From: Papaver somniferum
Lineage: Eukaryota; Streptophyta; Magnoliopsida; Ranunculales; Papaveraceae
Assembly (NCBI RefSeq): GCF_003573695.1
Contig: NC_039360.1
Coordinates: forward strand, 65,411,911 to 65,475,910
Reading direction: 5' to 3'
Length of the DNA: 64,000 nucleotides
Position 1 is the stretch's first letter. Every line of letters starts with the position of its first letter. The notes under the pieces were generated by a model. The model did not search any database and was not told where the DNA came from. It saw nothing but the letters and a program-made list of their open reading frames with translations. Made by a program: the position numbers and the translations under genes. Shown piece after piece: positions 44,588-56,578 of the stretch.

Positions 44588-47500
44588 CTAATTATGCCTC
44601 ACTAAGATTTGAAATAATACTATTAACAGATGAATTCACAAAGTAAAATAACTAGAGTATTGAAACAATGCTCCCTATCCGAAACCTAGTCAAAACATGG
44701 TAATTGTATTAACAGCAAAACACGGATCCTTTTTCTCTTTGATTTTCCTCCATATTGCAGGAAAACGTATGCATGTGAACGGTATTAAACTTGCGTAAGA
44801 AAGTGCATATGCCTCTGCAGAAACGATTTTGACATAGGGTACGATATAATTAATAGTTGCTGTTGTTATTGTTACCAAAAGGTTTGATTCGATTTGGTCG
44901 GTCACTGAAGCTCATATTGATTGCCAACAAAAAGCCAAAAAAAGTTCGCGGTTTTGTAGGGTCATTATGTTGGACACAGAAGCAACAGAACATGAATAAA
45001 AGTCTACCCTTTTCTTTTCTTAGTTCCTTGTCTGGTGTTTAATGCGCGCAATAAGTGCATGCAGTCCCATGTGTACGTATTACTAGTAGAGATTTGGCAC
45101 ACAAGGAAATAGCCCCTGAGTGAAGTAACAACGGCGTCACTGATGACTTGTTGAAAGTGGGTACGTATTTTCCAAAACTAAATTAAGCACATAATTGTTC
45201 GAGTTAAAAAGCAGATCAAAATTGCAAAAAAATCTATATCATGCAGTGCATATATGTAGGCCACCACCAACCCATGTTATGCAAGTACTGGAGCCCTAAT
45301 AACAAGGTGGTGACTACCACTCCAAATGCATGCAATGTAGGTTTGAGGCTAGGGTAAACTAATGTCAGTGTCTTGTCTCAAGTCTCCACTCTATCCCATA
45401 TACCATGCACGTTTGATGCCACTCTAATCCATGGCATAGACACGTTATATTGTTGGCACAACTACAAGCGAATTAGGACAATACGGCATCATACATATAT
45501 ATGTATGACCCTTTATTAAGATTTTCAATGCATTATTGCACAATGCAGGTGAGAGATACGTCATTTTTGAGCCCCAAAGCTGTTGAACTTAGAGAACCAT
45601 ATATGATCATTCCCGCTTCCACACAGCTACACACCACATGAAGGGGGCGTAACAATTAAGGAAAAACATCTAGTCATATGAGAAAAGGAAAGAACACGCT
45701 TAAAATTTACCCTAACCAGCTGGTAGTGAAGTTGGATGCAGCAAACAGGTCATGAATATTTGTTACAACATCTTTTTAATCAAACTAGATTGGCTAAACT
45801 AGACTCTGAATTAGTGTTTATCTCCGGTTTTACTGCAATTAAGCTACACTACGCCAAATTCAGAAATTTGGTACACTAGCTAGCATACCTCACAAAACAT
45901 ACCAGTTTAATTATGAAAGTTCCAGACTGATTATTTTTTGAAGCAATGACACAGATCGGTTAAGAACATACTAGTGAGCGTTAGGTGATAATATGCAAAA
46001 ATACTTTGTATACGCCAAGATTTCTATACCAAATCCATGTACTACTACGTGTCAATCACTTAGCGATTACGTATGATTTTTGTATGAGACACACCATTCT
46101 TTAAAAGTTTCACGGTTCACCATTCATAGACTTAAATTGTTTACAATATTGTACACATAGGGATGTATGGATTTGGTGTATAAGTAGCAAGTAAAGTAGA
46201 TGATATGATATACTTAAGTTTATCTATATATGTTGCGTGCACCAGTAGTTGGTCCCTCGGATTTTCAAGTAAGCGTAGCTTTCAGTGATATTAATGATTA
46301 AATACATGAGCTTTATTTTTCACTCGCATTAAAGGTTGTATCAAGGATGTGAAATTTTTAGCTGCAGCTATAAAATAATTTATACATTTGGTGTTAAGCC
46401 GGCATATCTATATATGTGGCCTGAGGAATACACACCCTCAACGGGATGGTTATCTTGAGAAGCCAAGTGGGAGGTGAGGGGTTCAGTCACTCCTTTGGAA
46501 TGGTGATCACTAGACCCTGGTATATCACCAGGCTCGTGCTTAAAGCCGGTTTCAACCCGGAGTGTAACAAAAATATCCGCATCTATAACCTGGTAAAAGC
46601 AGTAAGCTGCTCAGAAATCAACTCTAGCGACTTTGAGGAAATTTGAAGAGGTGGGGAATGAATTGCTAACTTACATGGTTAAATAAATCTTTTTGCGATC
46701 TTTTGGTAAACATGGCACTGATTAAGGAAATTGAGGAAACCCGAAACGAACAGGAGGTTGCAATAGTCTCCCATTAGGCCATTAGTCATAAATCCACATA
46801 CAAAGCAGTTAATTGAAAATATATAGTACCCCTATAAAGTGAACTATGCATATACTAACAAACAAGAAGCGGTGAAATGGGACGAATGCTGCCTGCAACT
46901 TGGTGATCTAAAATGAGATCAAATAATCGAATCGAAATTCCGCATTGCAACTTGGTGGGTCATGCCCAATATTTGTCGGTGTCTGCGAGTTTTTGGGTTA
47001 GGTGACGGTTTTGCATCTTTACAATAACTCCCAATCCCATACACTCTGGAATAGTTGAAGATTGCCTCAAAGATCAAATAACGCGCTTTCGAACTTTAAT
47101 TTCTTTAGTAGTAAAATCTAAAAAGAAAAGAGAAATTTAGATGATCCAGACAAAGGTCCACTAGAGAATTAGCTAGTATATGGAACAAATGCTTGTAGAC
47201 TATGGCTTAATTTGGGGCTTTGACATCTATCAATCCACTATTTCCAACTTATCTTTTCTGTTTCATGTTAGTGGACTGCATATTCATGTAATGTGACCTT
47301 TCCACCATGGCCTAGGCCGTAGAACTCTTGAGAACTTCATCCGAATTCAGCTTATTATTTAATTTGATTAATAACAAAAAGAAAAGAAAAAAATTGAGTT
47401 ATATTCCTTCCCCGACCCCATGGAAAAATAGAACCCACCGATCGTAAGATAAAAGGCCGAGAAACTTTTTACGCGATATATACTTAAAATAACTTGTAGG

Positions 47501-48560
47501 TTACATTTAGTATATATGGAAAACACAACTCGGCATTGGATATTATAGCTAAAGAAACAAGAATCAAAAGTCTTCAACATTTATCTTTGAACATTAAGAA
47601 AAAAAATTAGTAAATCAAGTATATTGTCCAATAATTTTGATAATGATGACATTATAAACCTATTGTATTATATCTCTTGATTTATGAAATGTAACATTTT
47701 CGTCCATAAAAAAGAAGAAATATTTAAAACAAAGATTATTTTGTGATTTGTCTTATCACTAAATTATGCAAGAAAGAAATGATTCAAAGCTTGTATATAC
47801 ACTGTAAGAGTTAACCAGTGCTGTGAAAATGATTATACTATGATTTCAATCCTAGTTGATTCCTTCTACTGTTTGATTCTAAATTTCACTGCTGTTGCTA
47901 ACCTAACCTATGAGGCTATGACGTTCATTCGTAGAGATGACGCGCTGATTATTCTTTCTTCATAAATAGGCTGCTTAATATGATCCTAAGCCAAATTCAG
48001 GATTTGACTACAAAAATCAGGAATAATCAAGCAGCCTATATGGTGAAATGAATTGGTCAGAACTCAGAAGAGATTATTCTGATGGCCAAAAGTTAAACTT
48101 AGAAAACGTTATTTAAGAACATGACATAGTCAGAGATTGTTTTGGTCCACTATCAAAAAGGTCAAACTTTGAATATATTTAATTTCGATCCCACTATAAT
48201 AAAAATTGAACATGATGAGATAATCCAAAAAATGTTCACATCATTTCCTAATAATTTCCTGCTTGATTCCTCATCATTACGATGCCATAATAATAATTTT
48301 TCTCCATTTTTGGTGATAATACATACACTTGATCTTCTTCAAATCAAGGAAAACCCAAAGAACAAAATTACAAAATGTAATTCAACATTAAAGAAATAGA
48401 ATAAAAAAACTCTCTCTTGTATTGTATTCTGTACATAGTAATTGATCATGATCATATTGTTAGATCTAATAACCTCACCAAATGAATTAGAGAAAAAAAA
48501 TTCCCATCTACTAAGAAGAAAAACTAACAAATCAACTAAGATGTGTTTACAACAATCGAC
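44588..48560. other. intergenic, no gene recognised
   Basis: Four kilobases of AT-rich sequence without convincing coding signals. A weakly tRNA-like stretch (46420-46540; 'ggaggtgaggggttcagtcactcc') could be a SINE relic. The stretch at 48200-48560 is the 3' flank of the peptide gene and was scanned for exons without result. Confidence 0.4.
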
Positions 48561-48911
48561 CTAGTGTCCCATACCAGGGCTAGGAACGGATTTCAGAAGC
48601 CGGTCCATCCGAGAACCTTCATCAACCTTATCATTTTTAGCTGGAAGATCATCATGCTGAGTAGCTGCAGTAGTGGTGAAGAGGTTTTGATTGGAGGAGA
48701 GTTTCCTGATGTTGTTGATCATAGCATGACCTTTTTTGCTAGGTGTAGATGAACGAACCGGCCCCTTTGGAAGAGAACTTAGAATCAAAGTATCTGATAA
48801 TGAAGATGGCATCCTTCTGGCATTTGATAAAGGTATTGATGAAATACAAAGCAATAGTACCACACTCATGATGAAGAGAATCAAAGTAATACTTTTTTTG
48901 GTTGTTGCCAT
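48561..48911 (-). CDS. secreted peptide-hormone precursor, PIP/PIPL-like
   Basis: An intronless 116-residue prepropeptide. Residues 1-31 form a signal peptide: a basic start (MATTKK), a hydrophobic core (LILFIMSVVLLLCISS) and a break at SNARR. The middle is variable and polar. The last ten residues, KSVPSPGMGH, end exactly at the stop codon. This fits the C-terminal SGPS/VPSPGxGH-type motif of PAMP-induced secreted peptides and their relatives, and resembles the SPGxGH end of CEP peptides. Such precursors are cleaved in the secretory path to a short, often hydroxyproline-bearing signal that is perceived by leucine-rich-repeat receptor kinases in immunity, root growth and abscission. A second motif-like stretch, RSSTPSKKGH, lies at about residues 53-62, recalling PIP members with two motifs and the IDA-type PSKRH. 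Assignment between PIP, PIPL, CEP and IDA-like is not certain. Confidence 0.78.
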   Translation of the reverse strand: MATTKKSITLILFIMSVVLLLCISSIPLSNARRMPSSLSDTLILSSLPKGPVRSSTPSKKGHAMINNIRKLSSNQNLFTTTAATQHDDLPAKNDKVDEGSRMDRLLKSVPSPGMGH

Positions 48912-49102
48912 TATAATAAGAAACCAAATGAAGACTGAATGAACGAATGAATTGAGTTGTTGATGATGATGATGAGATTTATAGAGTTTGATGAATGAAT
49001 GAACGAATGAAAATCAGTTGTTGTTGTTGTTGAAAAGTTTTATGCAGAGGTAGGTTTTGGATGAGGAGTTTTGATGGTAGAGTGAATTGTAAAGGAAATC
49101 TT

Positions 49103-49111
49103 GTATATATA
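49103..49111 (-). promoter_or_regulatory. probable TATA box of the peptide gene
   Basis: TATATATAC on the minus strand, about 192 bases before the ATG at 48911. The implied leader of about 160 bases has 'caacaacaacaac' runs, common in plant 5' UTRs. Confidence 0.5.
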
Positions 49112-50830
49112 GGAAATGAATCTATGTAGAGAGCACTGTTTAAGACGGAGAAAAGAGAGTTAATATGACACGCGGCGTGAGAAGTTGAGAGAGAGAGAGA
49201 AACGTGGTGAGGAAGTTAGTTTTGGTATACAATACAATGGAAAAGAAGAATGAAGATGAGAGAGTCAAACTTGTGGGGATGTTGTATGGAAAGAGCAAAA
49301 TTGTCTTTGTAAACGAGGATGGCAGGCCGCGTACGTGGTGATTTCTGCTTAGTTGTTGAAGTAGTAGTAGTAGAAAGAGCGCAAGTCACTTGGCTGGCCA
49401 TTTACTTTGGGACTTGGCGTTTTTATTACATATAGTCAATACTGGTACCTGTCCTTTGGAGCAGCTAAGTTAGCACCGTCAAAAATTTATATCCACACTC
49501 TACAACTCCACGTGTTGTATGACTATTAGTACAACATTGTTGTTGGGGTTTAAAGTGTGTAGATCTTGATCATGTGTGTCTAATATCTCTATATTGTACC
49601 ATGGGGTCTAGTAGGTGCTGCCGCTTAGTTGTTCTGACTTGTGCTTGAGTCATGACACATAATAGGTATTTGGTGTAATCCATCTCATACTCGATAACAC
49701 AACAACATTCTCACAATATCTAATCTTGGGTTTTCTCCTCCCTGTATGACGTGAAGAGTGACGTCAAGATATGCCCCTTTGGCTAAGGATGTTTTTCCTG
49801 GGGAAGTGGCCAATTCGATTCAAATCTAGCACTCACGCATTTCCACACTATGCCACTCCTTGTTGGTTTCATATAAGGTTTTTACATGTCGTCTGTCGGT
49901 TTGAAAATTAATTAGTATCTTTTAACGGTTAATAAAATCTAAATTCATAGCGACGAGATTACAATGGCAGAAATTAAGTAGTAATCGATTTGTTTATTAG
50001 TTCGTTAATTACAGTGGCACCTTAAATTTACTGTACATTGATGGCATGGCAGCAATTGTGTAGTGTGTCCTGTAATTAGATGCACACTTAATTAATTATT
50101 TAATCAAGCTTGCTATTTGTTGTCATAAATGAACATTGATTGCCGTCAGAATATAAAGTTATCTTAATTTCTCAGAAATTTTTCATTGATTCGGCAATGA
50201 TTATTCACTCAGTGATGACTCAGATCCCTAGCTAATTAGTACTCCACCCAACTCCCCTATCTATCTACAAAGTTCCTACTACCCAAAATCCAGTATACTT
50301 GCCTATCATATCTGTTTGCCATTGCTACTTTTTCTCTTTCGTTTTCCCATTTGCCATCATCTGCGAGGCCACAGACAGTGTTGCTCAATTCAGGCTTGCT
50401 GAATTACAAATTGTGTTTTTTCAGCCGTGTAGTAAACACTTTTACCATTTTTAGGCAACTCTACAAGATTAGGAACAAATACGTAGTTTATTCGTTCCTA
50501 AGAGCTACATAGTTACTTACCGGGTAGGCACATTTGGAATCAGGAAGGAGTTTAAGGACAATTTTTTAGGTGGCCATAAAATGTCAAACTTTTGAATTTG
50601 GTAAATTTCTTTTGAGACTTCAAAGTCCAACCACCATGGGGGCAAACTCATTCGAGCGTCAGTTGACGATTACTATTTTGCCTTCTTTGTGCTTGCTCAC
50701 CACTCAATACATTTTATTTAAAATTAACCACTGTATGACAAAAGGAATTAAGTAGTTCAAAATTGGCTACCAACGATCACAAAAAATTAAGAGAAAATTA
50801 GCTTAGATAATTTAGCCACGTAAATAAAAG
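49112..50830. other. upstream region of the peptide gene and spacer
   Basis: A short GA tract lies at 49187-49201. No gene was recognised; the open frames present are short and lack motifs. Confidence 0.4.
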
Positions 50831-50835
50831 AAAGG

Positions 50836-50935
50836 AAAAAAGTTCTCCGGCGGCTTAAGTGAGATTCAAACTCCGAAACCTCTTAATACAACCACTAAAT
50901 TTTGACCAACTTAGTTGTTAGACACTTAAAATTCA
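50836..50935 (-). mobile_element. tRNA-derived SINE fragment
   Basis: The minus strand reads GTGTCTAACAACTAAGTTGG at the start, close to a tRNA A box (TAGCTCAGTTGG). About 40 bases later comes GAGTTTGAATCTC, close to a B box (GGTTCGAATCC). Order and spacing fit a tRNA-derived SINE head. No A-rich tail or target duplication was confirmed. Confidence 0.45.
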
Positions 50936-51191
50936 CTTAAAGAACCCAAATACATTTCACATGATTAATTAACCTTTAGAGGCTCCATTGGTTTCGGGCT
51001 TTCCGCTTTCAGCTACTTATTATGGTAAAAATGGCTCAATGGTATAAACAGACCTCCCAACTATATATATATATATACACACAAAAGAACAAAAAGCGGC
51101 ACCGACTGAAAAGTGCATATCGGTAAAGATGTGGGTTTCTTCGTTCATTTTCTTGTGGGCTTACTCCGTGACCAATATATAAAATAAAACT

Positions 51192-51844
51192 TGTTGGAAC
51201 AATTGCCGAATCATGCCTGCACAACAAATAAAATCAAACACGAAATAAATAACGTTATGACTGAGTCGCGGATTAGGTCGATTTCTTTAAGACGTTTCGC
51301 GGCTCTGCCTAAAATTGTGCAAGCAGTTCTTCAATGGAGCGTCGTCCCCAGGATAAAACAGCCGAGATCAATCTCTTACACAATCACTCTTGCACGCTGA
51401 GAGGATGTGAAACTTCTACACTTCATTCTTACTCAGAACTCTTTAGAAAAAACCAAGGATGATCACACACTTGTTTTTTTCTTTCTCATAAACAATTCAT
51501 TTTCTAATAAACTCAAGACATAATAGAAAACTCTCATATAAGAAAAAGGCTTCTACAACTCTCCCAATTTTTTTCATCAAAAAACTAAAAAAAAACATTT
51601 AAGAACATTGATCTCTCATATTTGTTTTTCCAACCAAAATTCTAATTTATAGTCAAGAGTTTCAAAACATATTTAAAATGTTATTATGGTGGAGTTAACA
51701 CCATTAAAAACCAGAAATACGTAACGGTCAAAATTAATGTTAACAAAATTAAATTTTTTTCATTTAAGAAACTTAAATGCTATTAAAATCTTTCTTTTTA
51801 TTTATTGGGAAATAAATTTATGTTTTAAATATATATTCCCAACA
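51192..51844 (-). repeat. LTR (3' LTR in element orientation), 653 bp
   Basis: Contains 'gactgagtcgcggattaggtc' and the conserved 'aaccaaggatgatcacacac' block, shared with the partner at 55930. Confidence 0.88.
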
Positions 51845-51855
51845 ATCTCCCACTT
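51845..51855 (-). other. polypurine tract
   Basis: AAGTGGGAGAT on the minus strand, adjacent to the LTR; it sets the orientation of the element. Confidence 0.75.
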
Positions 51856-54800
51856 ATATTTTTAAAACATTGAGCAAGAACGTACAGAGTTGTGCATAAG
51901 CAAAGGTGTCTCGCGACTTGAACCTTTACGTAGTGTTAACAGGATCTCTTAAAATCTGACCATAGAGTGAACATAAGTCTTGAACGCTAGGAGATAAAAA
52001 GATTACTCAACACGCACGACTATACTAGTGTAAAGTCTAAAGCCAGCACATTACGGCCTTGCGCTTGTATCCCAGTTTAATGAATGATCTAGAGAACTGC
52101 CCATATTCTCATAAAAAGCGGCCACACTTTCACATTCATATAGCTGAGTCTATCAAGAGTACTCCTGAATGTACCCCACTCTAAATAGAGATATAAACAT
52201 CATTAAGAGTTTAAAATTTTAAAATTAAAAATTAAACTCAACCTTTACTCGTTTCAGGATGTCATGCCGTGGGATGAATTCTTCAAAAGCATGATTCTCG
52301 CATCTTCATATCACCTGTCACTTCGTCTAGTCCTTTTGAACGTATTTCTAGGTTGGGTATCAATCATAGATGACTCAATCTTAACGGACATCAACCTCAT
52401 CCCTAAGATGTATTCACGTCTTCTTATCAATCCTTTCGTCAAAGGACTAATGGAAACTCGTTTCAGACACTATATAATCCATATTCTCATAAAATCAACT
52501 CTTATAGTTGTCGTTACATTTTCAACTCATGCAATATCCGTGACACTATCACATTGGATTAATATGTTTGTTCCTCTATTTGTTAAAGGATTGAATCGCT
52601 CCATCCCTTAAAGGATTCAACTGAAAGGATGTCCAATCAGCTTCGCAATATCCTTAAAGGATTTTGGTAACCATTTAGATAGTATATTTCTAGGCGTATG
52701 ATGTGTTTAAAACACCTCATAACCTTCTCAAAATTTTACCAATTTTCCATACTAAGGTTGGTAAATCTGAATATAAAACCCCCACTACGGAGGTAATATA
52801 CCCCCACTACAAAAAATACTTATATATAGTCAATCACGTAGCAAAGAAACATACTGAGCTACCATACTCATATCTAGTGCCATCACACTTAATCTCAAAA
52901 ACATTTGCACTAAATCAAATGAGTGAAAACTAGTTTACAGTCAGAGTATATATATTTCTATCTCTTTTAAAATCCTATTTTCATTGAAATGAAATAGATC
53001 TGATGAAAAAAAAAATTATTTTAACAACATACACCATCTTCATTCAAGTCTTTCATGTTAAATAGTAAACTAAGCATGTTCAAAATTTCATTTTCATCCT
53101 ATAAGTTAGAATAAAAATTCAACAAATCACATATGCATACAAAACAAAGAGTATTGTGCATTTCACTTTCATCAATTCTGATATCATTCGAATGAATCAA
53201 GTAAACACTTTATTTCTTTTAAATTGTTTTAAAGTTGTTTTCAGAATATAAATGATAAATTATATAACTTATATGTTTTCTTTTATGGTAGAAACTACAT
53301 AGTTTTCCATGCCTTGTTTACATATATTCTCATCTTTGACTTACATAAAAGTATGTATTTCTACTTATGACTATAACAAATCATATATCGTAGAAACAAC
53401 ATCAACAAAACAAGCATGTAAGCTAATTTAGAGACATGAATGCAAGTACCAACAATTTTTCTGTTTGCTTGTCTAAAGATAACAGGTTCACGAATTTATT
53501 TTTCCAAAGATTACATTTTTAAAGAACAAAGTTACTTTCTATGAGAGGTTATCTTTGAAATTATAAGCAACACAATATTCATGACTAAAATTTAGTCTCA
53601 CTATATATGCTTTTCTAGGTTCATTCTTAATGAATTACTTGTCACTTTCATTTTTCTAGTTCCTCTAATTTAAATCAAATATATTAAAGTATAGGGTATG
53701 GAACCCCCACTATTTTTTGACTCAAACAAGAATTTCAAAACAATATCCAAAGATCCCAAAAATTGTGAAAAACTAATAAACCAATCATCAAAGCCCAAAA
53801 TGATTTTCATAATGTAGAGAAAAAATTCAAACAATTTTCTTGAAAGCAACATTGCCTAATTCACTACTCAAAAATCATATTTGATATCAAGACAAATTAC
53901 TCGACGCATCTCTATAAAATTCACAAATACTTTATTTCATCCAATATCATTGCAAGTTGCGTAGGATTTGAAAATGTACATGCTTTTATGAGTTAGGTAA
54001 GATTACATACATGTTACTCAAAAAATTCACCAAGTTTATAAGAAAATATAACATGCTCATATTCATCACTAACTCTTTGACTTCTTAATAGCATGACAAA
54101 AACTCATATTTCAAATATTCAAAATTCAATTCATCTTATGATAAAATTGTAATATAATATTCAAACATTTTATCCATAACATATTATTTGTAGTAGTGCA
54201 ATGATCAAATTCAACAAATTTCTAATATCAATCTTGTTTATAACAAGATATGCGGAAACTAAATTCTCGCTCATTTCGGAAGTATGAAATATTTAACAAG
54301 ATTGTTCTACCCAAAGTAAACTTTGAGATCGTACCAAGACCGAAAATCCTAGTAATGTGAGTATATCTCACCACCACTTTCTTTCAAACAATTTGGTTCA
54401 AATATTAAATCATAACCTATCAAAACAAATATGGTGTGAACCAACATATACCAACCTCTCACCGTATCCATAATTCACATTAACTTAGCTTGAAAAGCGT
54501 TGTTAATAGCATTTGATATCCTTGCAATGCCGTGCAAGAATATCAAATAAATTCGTAATCAAATATTATGTTCATTTCATGTTGAGAATTGATATTCACA
54601 TTAGTTTTGACTAGGTTTCTAATTATTTCGGTTTTTGGTTCTTATAAAATTTCATTTCTTAAGTTCCAAACTTACATGATTCACATGTTTATTGTCATAC
54701 ACAATAATTCTCAATATCTTGTTTCCCTAAAATTTATTCTAAGATTGAACAATCAATTTATTCAATTTAGAATACCATTATTTGATCACTACAATAACTA

Positions 54801-55929
54801 CAAATAATTCATTAAACATACCTCAATTGCTTTTAAAGCTCAATTGGTTATAAACCATTGTTCATTCTTTGCGCACCAAAAAATAAATCAGCAACCCCTT
54901 GCTCCTCATATCGATTAATCTCCCGCAATTTTTATTTCATTGGAAAATAAAAACTTGCTCAAATAAGTGAACTTTCACCTGTCACAATCATGTACATGTG
55001 AGCATTTGAAACCAAAAAAATAAGTAAGGTATGCACTCATATAATTACTAAAAAATCAAATGAAACATATCACTTCAAGTTTCTCTTAAATTTCAAACAA
55101 AGATTCAAAGTTATATAGTCATAACATCATACATATACTTATAACTTTCTACTATGCATATTATCAAACACATATGGTGCACTAGTTTGATTTCTTACAA
55201 CAATCTTGTTTTTCATTACCAAAACAAGAGCATAAAGAAATAAAAATCCAAACATATTTTTAATGTAATTTATTACATTTTTCCAATCTCAAGTATCATG
55301 TCCCCTATTTTAGATAGACATACACAACGATTTTGAAATCACCACATCTCTCAATCTAAAAATCCAAACGGGAAATTTCAAAATGGGTTTCCAAGATAAG
55401 TTCATGATTTAAAAGTTTCATGTTTCACACAAACCCAAAATATCAGCACAGAGATCAGAAAAACTAAATTAATCAATGCTAAATTTCTAATCTTTAGAAA
55501 TTTTCAACAACATTATTCAGTTTCGTAAAATACTCTAAAAATACTTTTCGGACTCCAAAAATTATGAAATTTTATAGGGATGATCCCCATGATGTCTCAT
55601 ATACTCTGTTCAAATCTCAAGACCCAATACCTTTTCATTAAAGAGATGCGCATAAAACTCTATAACATGTCAAAAATGTTCGTATATGTTCAACAACATT
55701 TTTCTATGCTAAAAATTCATAAAAATATATCAATCATTTTACAATCCTAGTCCATAACATAAAATTAACTCTAGGTATCAGGTTACCTAAAATCTCAAGC
55801 ATCATTTTCAATCGTCAAAGAAAAATTATACCGATTATAGTTCTATAAAACGAAATAAAACAATGATACTTATCGCGTTTCAGCAATCATTTTCTTTTGA
55901 TATCTGTAGCAGAGTAAACGTCTTAAAAT

Positions 55930-56573
55930 TGTTGGACGAATCATGCCTGCACAACAAATAAAATCAAATACGAAACAAATAACGTTATGGCTGAGTCGCG
56001 GACTAGGTCGCTTTCTTTAAGACGTTTCGCGGCTCTGCCCAAAATTGTGCAAGCAGTTCTTTAATGGAGCGTCGTCCCCAGGATAAAACAGCCGAGATCA
56101 ATCTCTTACACAATCACTATTGCACGCTGAGAGGATGTGAAACTTCTACACTTCATTCTTGCTCAGAACTCTTTAGAAAAAACCAAGGATGATCACACAC
56201 TTGTTTTTTTCTTTCTCATAAACAATTCATTTTCTAATAAACTCAAGACATAATAGAAAACTCTCACATAAGAAAAAGGCTTCTACAACTCTCCCAATTT
56301 TTTTCATCAAAAAACTAAAAGAAAACATTTAAGAACATTGATCTCTCATATTTGTTTTTCCAACCAAAATTCTAATTTATAGTCAAGAGTTTCAAAACAT
56401 ATTTAAAATGTTATTATGGTGGAGTTAACACTATTAAAAACCAGAAATATGTAACGGTCAAAATTAATGTTAACAAAATTAATTTTTTTCATTTAAGAAA
56501 CTTAAATGCTATTAAAATCTTTCTTTTTATTTATTGAAAAATAAATTTATGTTTTAAATATATATTCCCAACA
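55930..56573 (-). repeat. LTR (5' LTR in element orientation), 644 bp
   Basis: Near-identical to 51192-51844. The sequence next to it on the internal side (minus strand ATTTTAAGACGTTTACTC) is not the common tRNA-Met primer site, so the primer is unknown. Confidence 0.88.
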
Positions 56574-56578
56574 AAACT

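Larger units (their letters stand above)
51192..56573 (-). mobile_element. non-coding LTR element, Copia-like, TSD AAACT
   Basis: The two LTRs start TGTTGG and end CCCAACA as written on the plus strand. The target AAACT is duplicated at 51187-51191 and 56574-56578. On the minus strand AAGTGGGAGAT directly precedes the LTR start TGTTGGG, a typical Copia-type polypurine tract, so the element is read on the minus strand. The 4.1 kb interior is extremely AT-rich and shows no gag or pol motif in any frame. The LTRs are nearly identical apart from an 8-9 base indel close to one end. It would have needed proteins from another element. Confidence 0.88.

Noticed and set aside
46420..46560. tRNA-like stretch, possible SINE or tRNA gene
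   Set aside because: The B-box resemblance (ggttcagtcactcc) is weak, no A box at the right distance, and no cloverleaf can be drawn; left as spacer.
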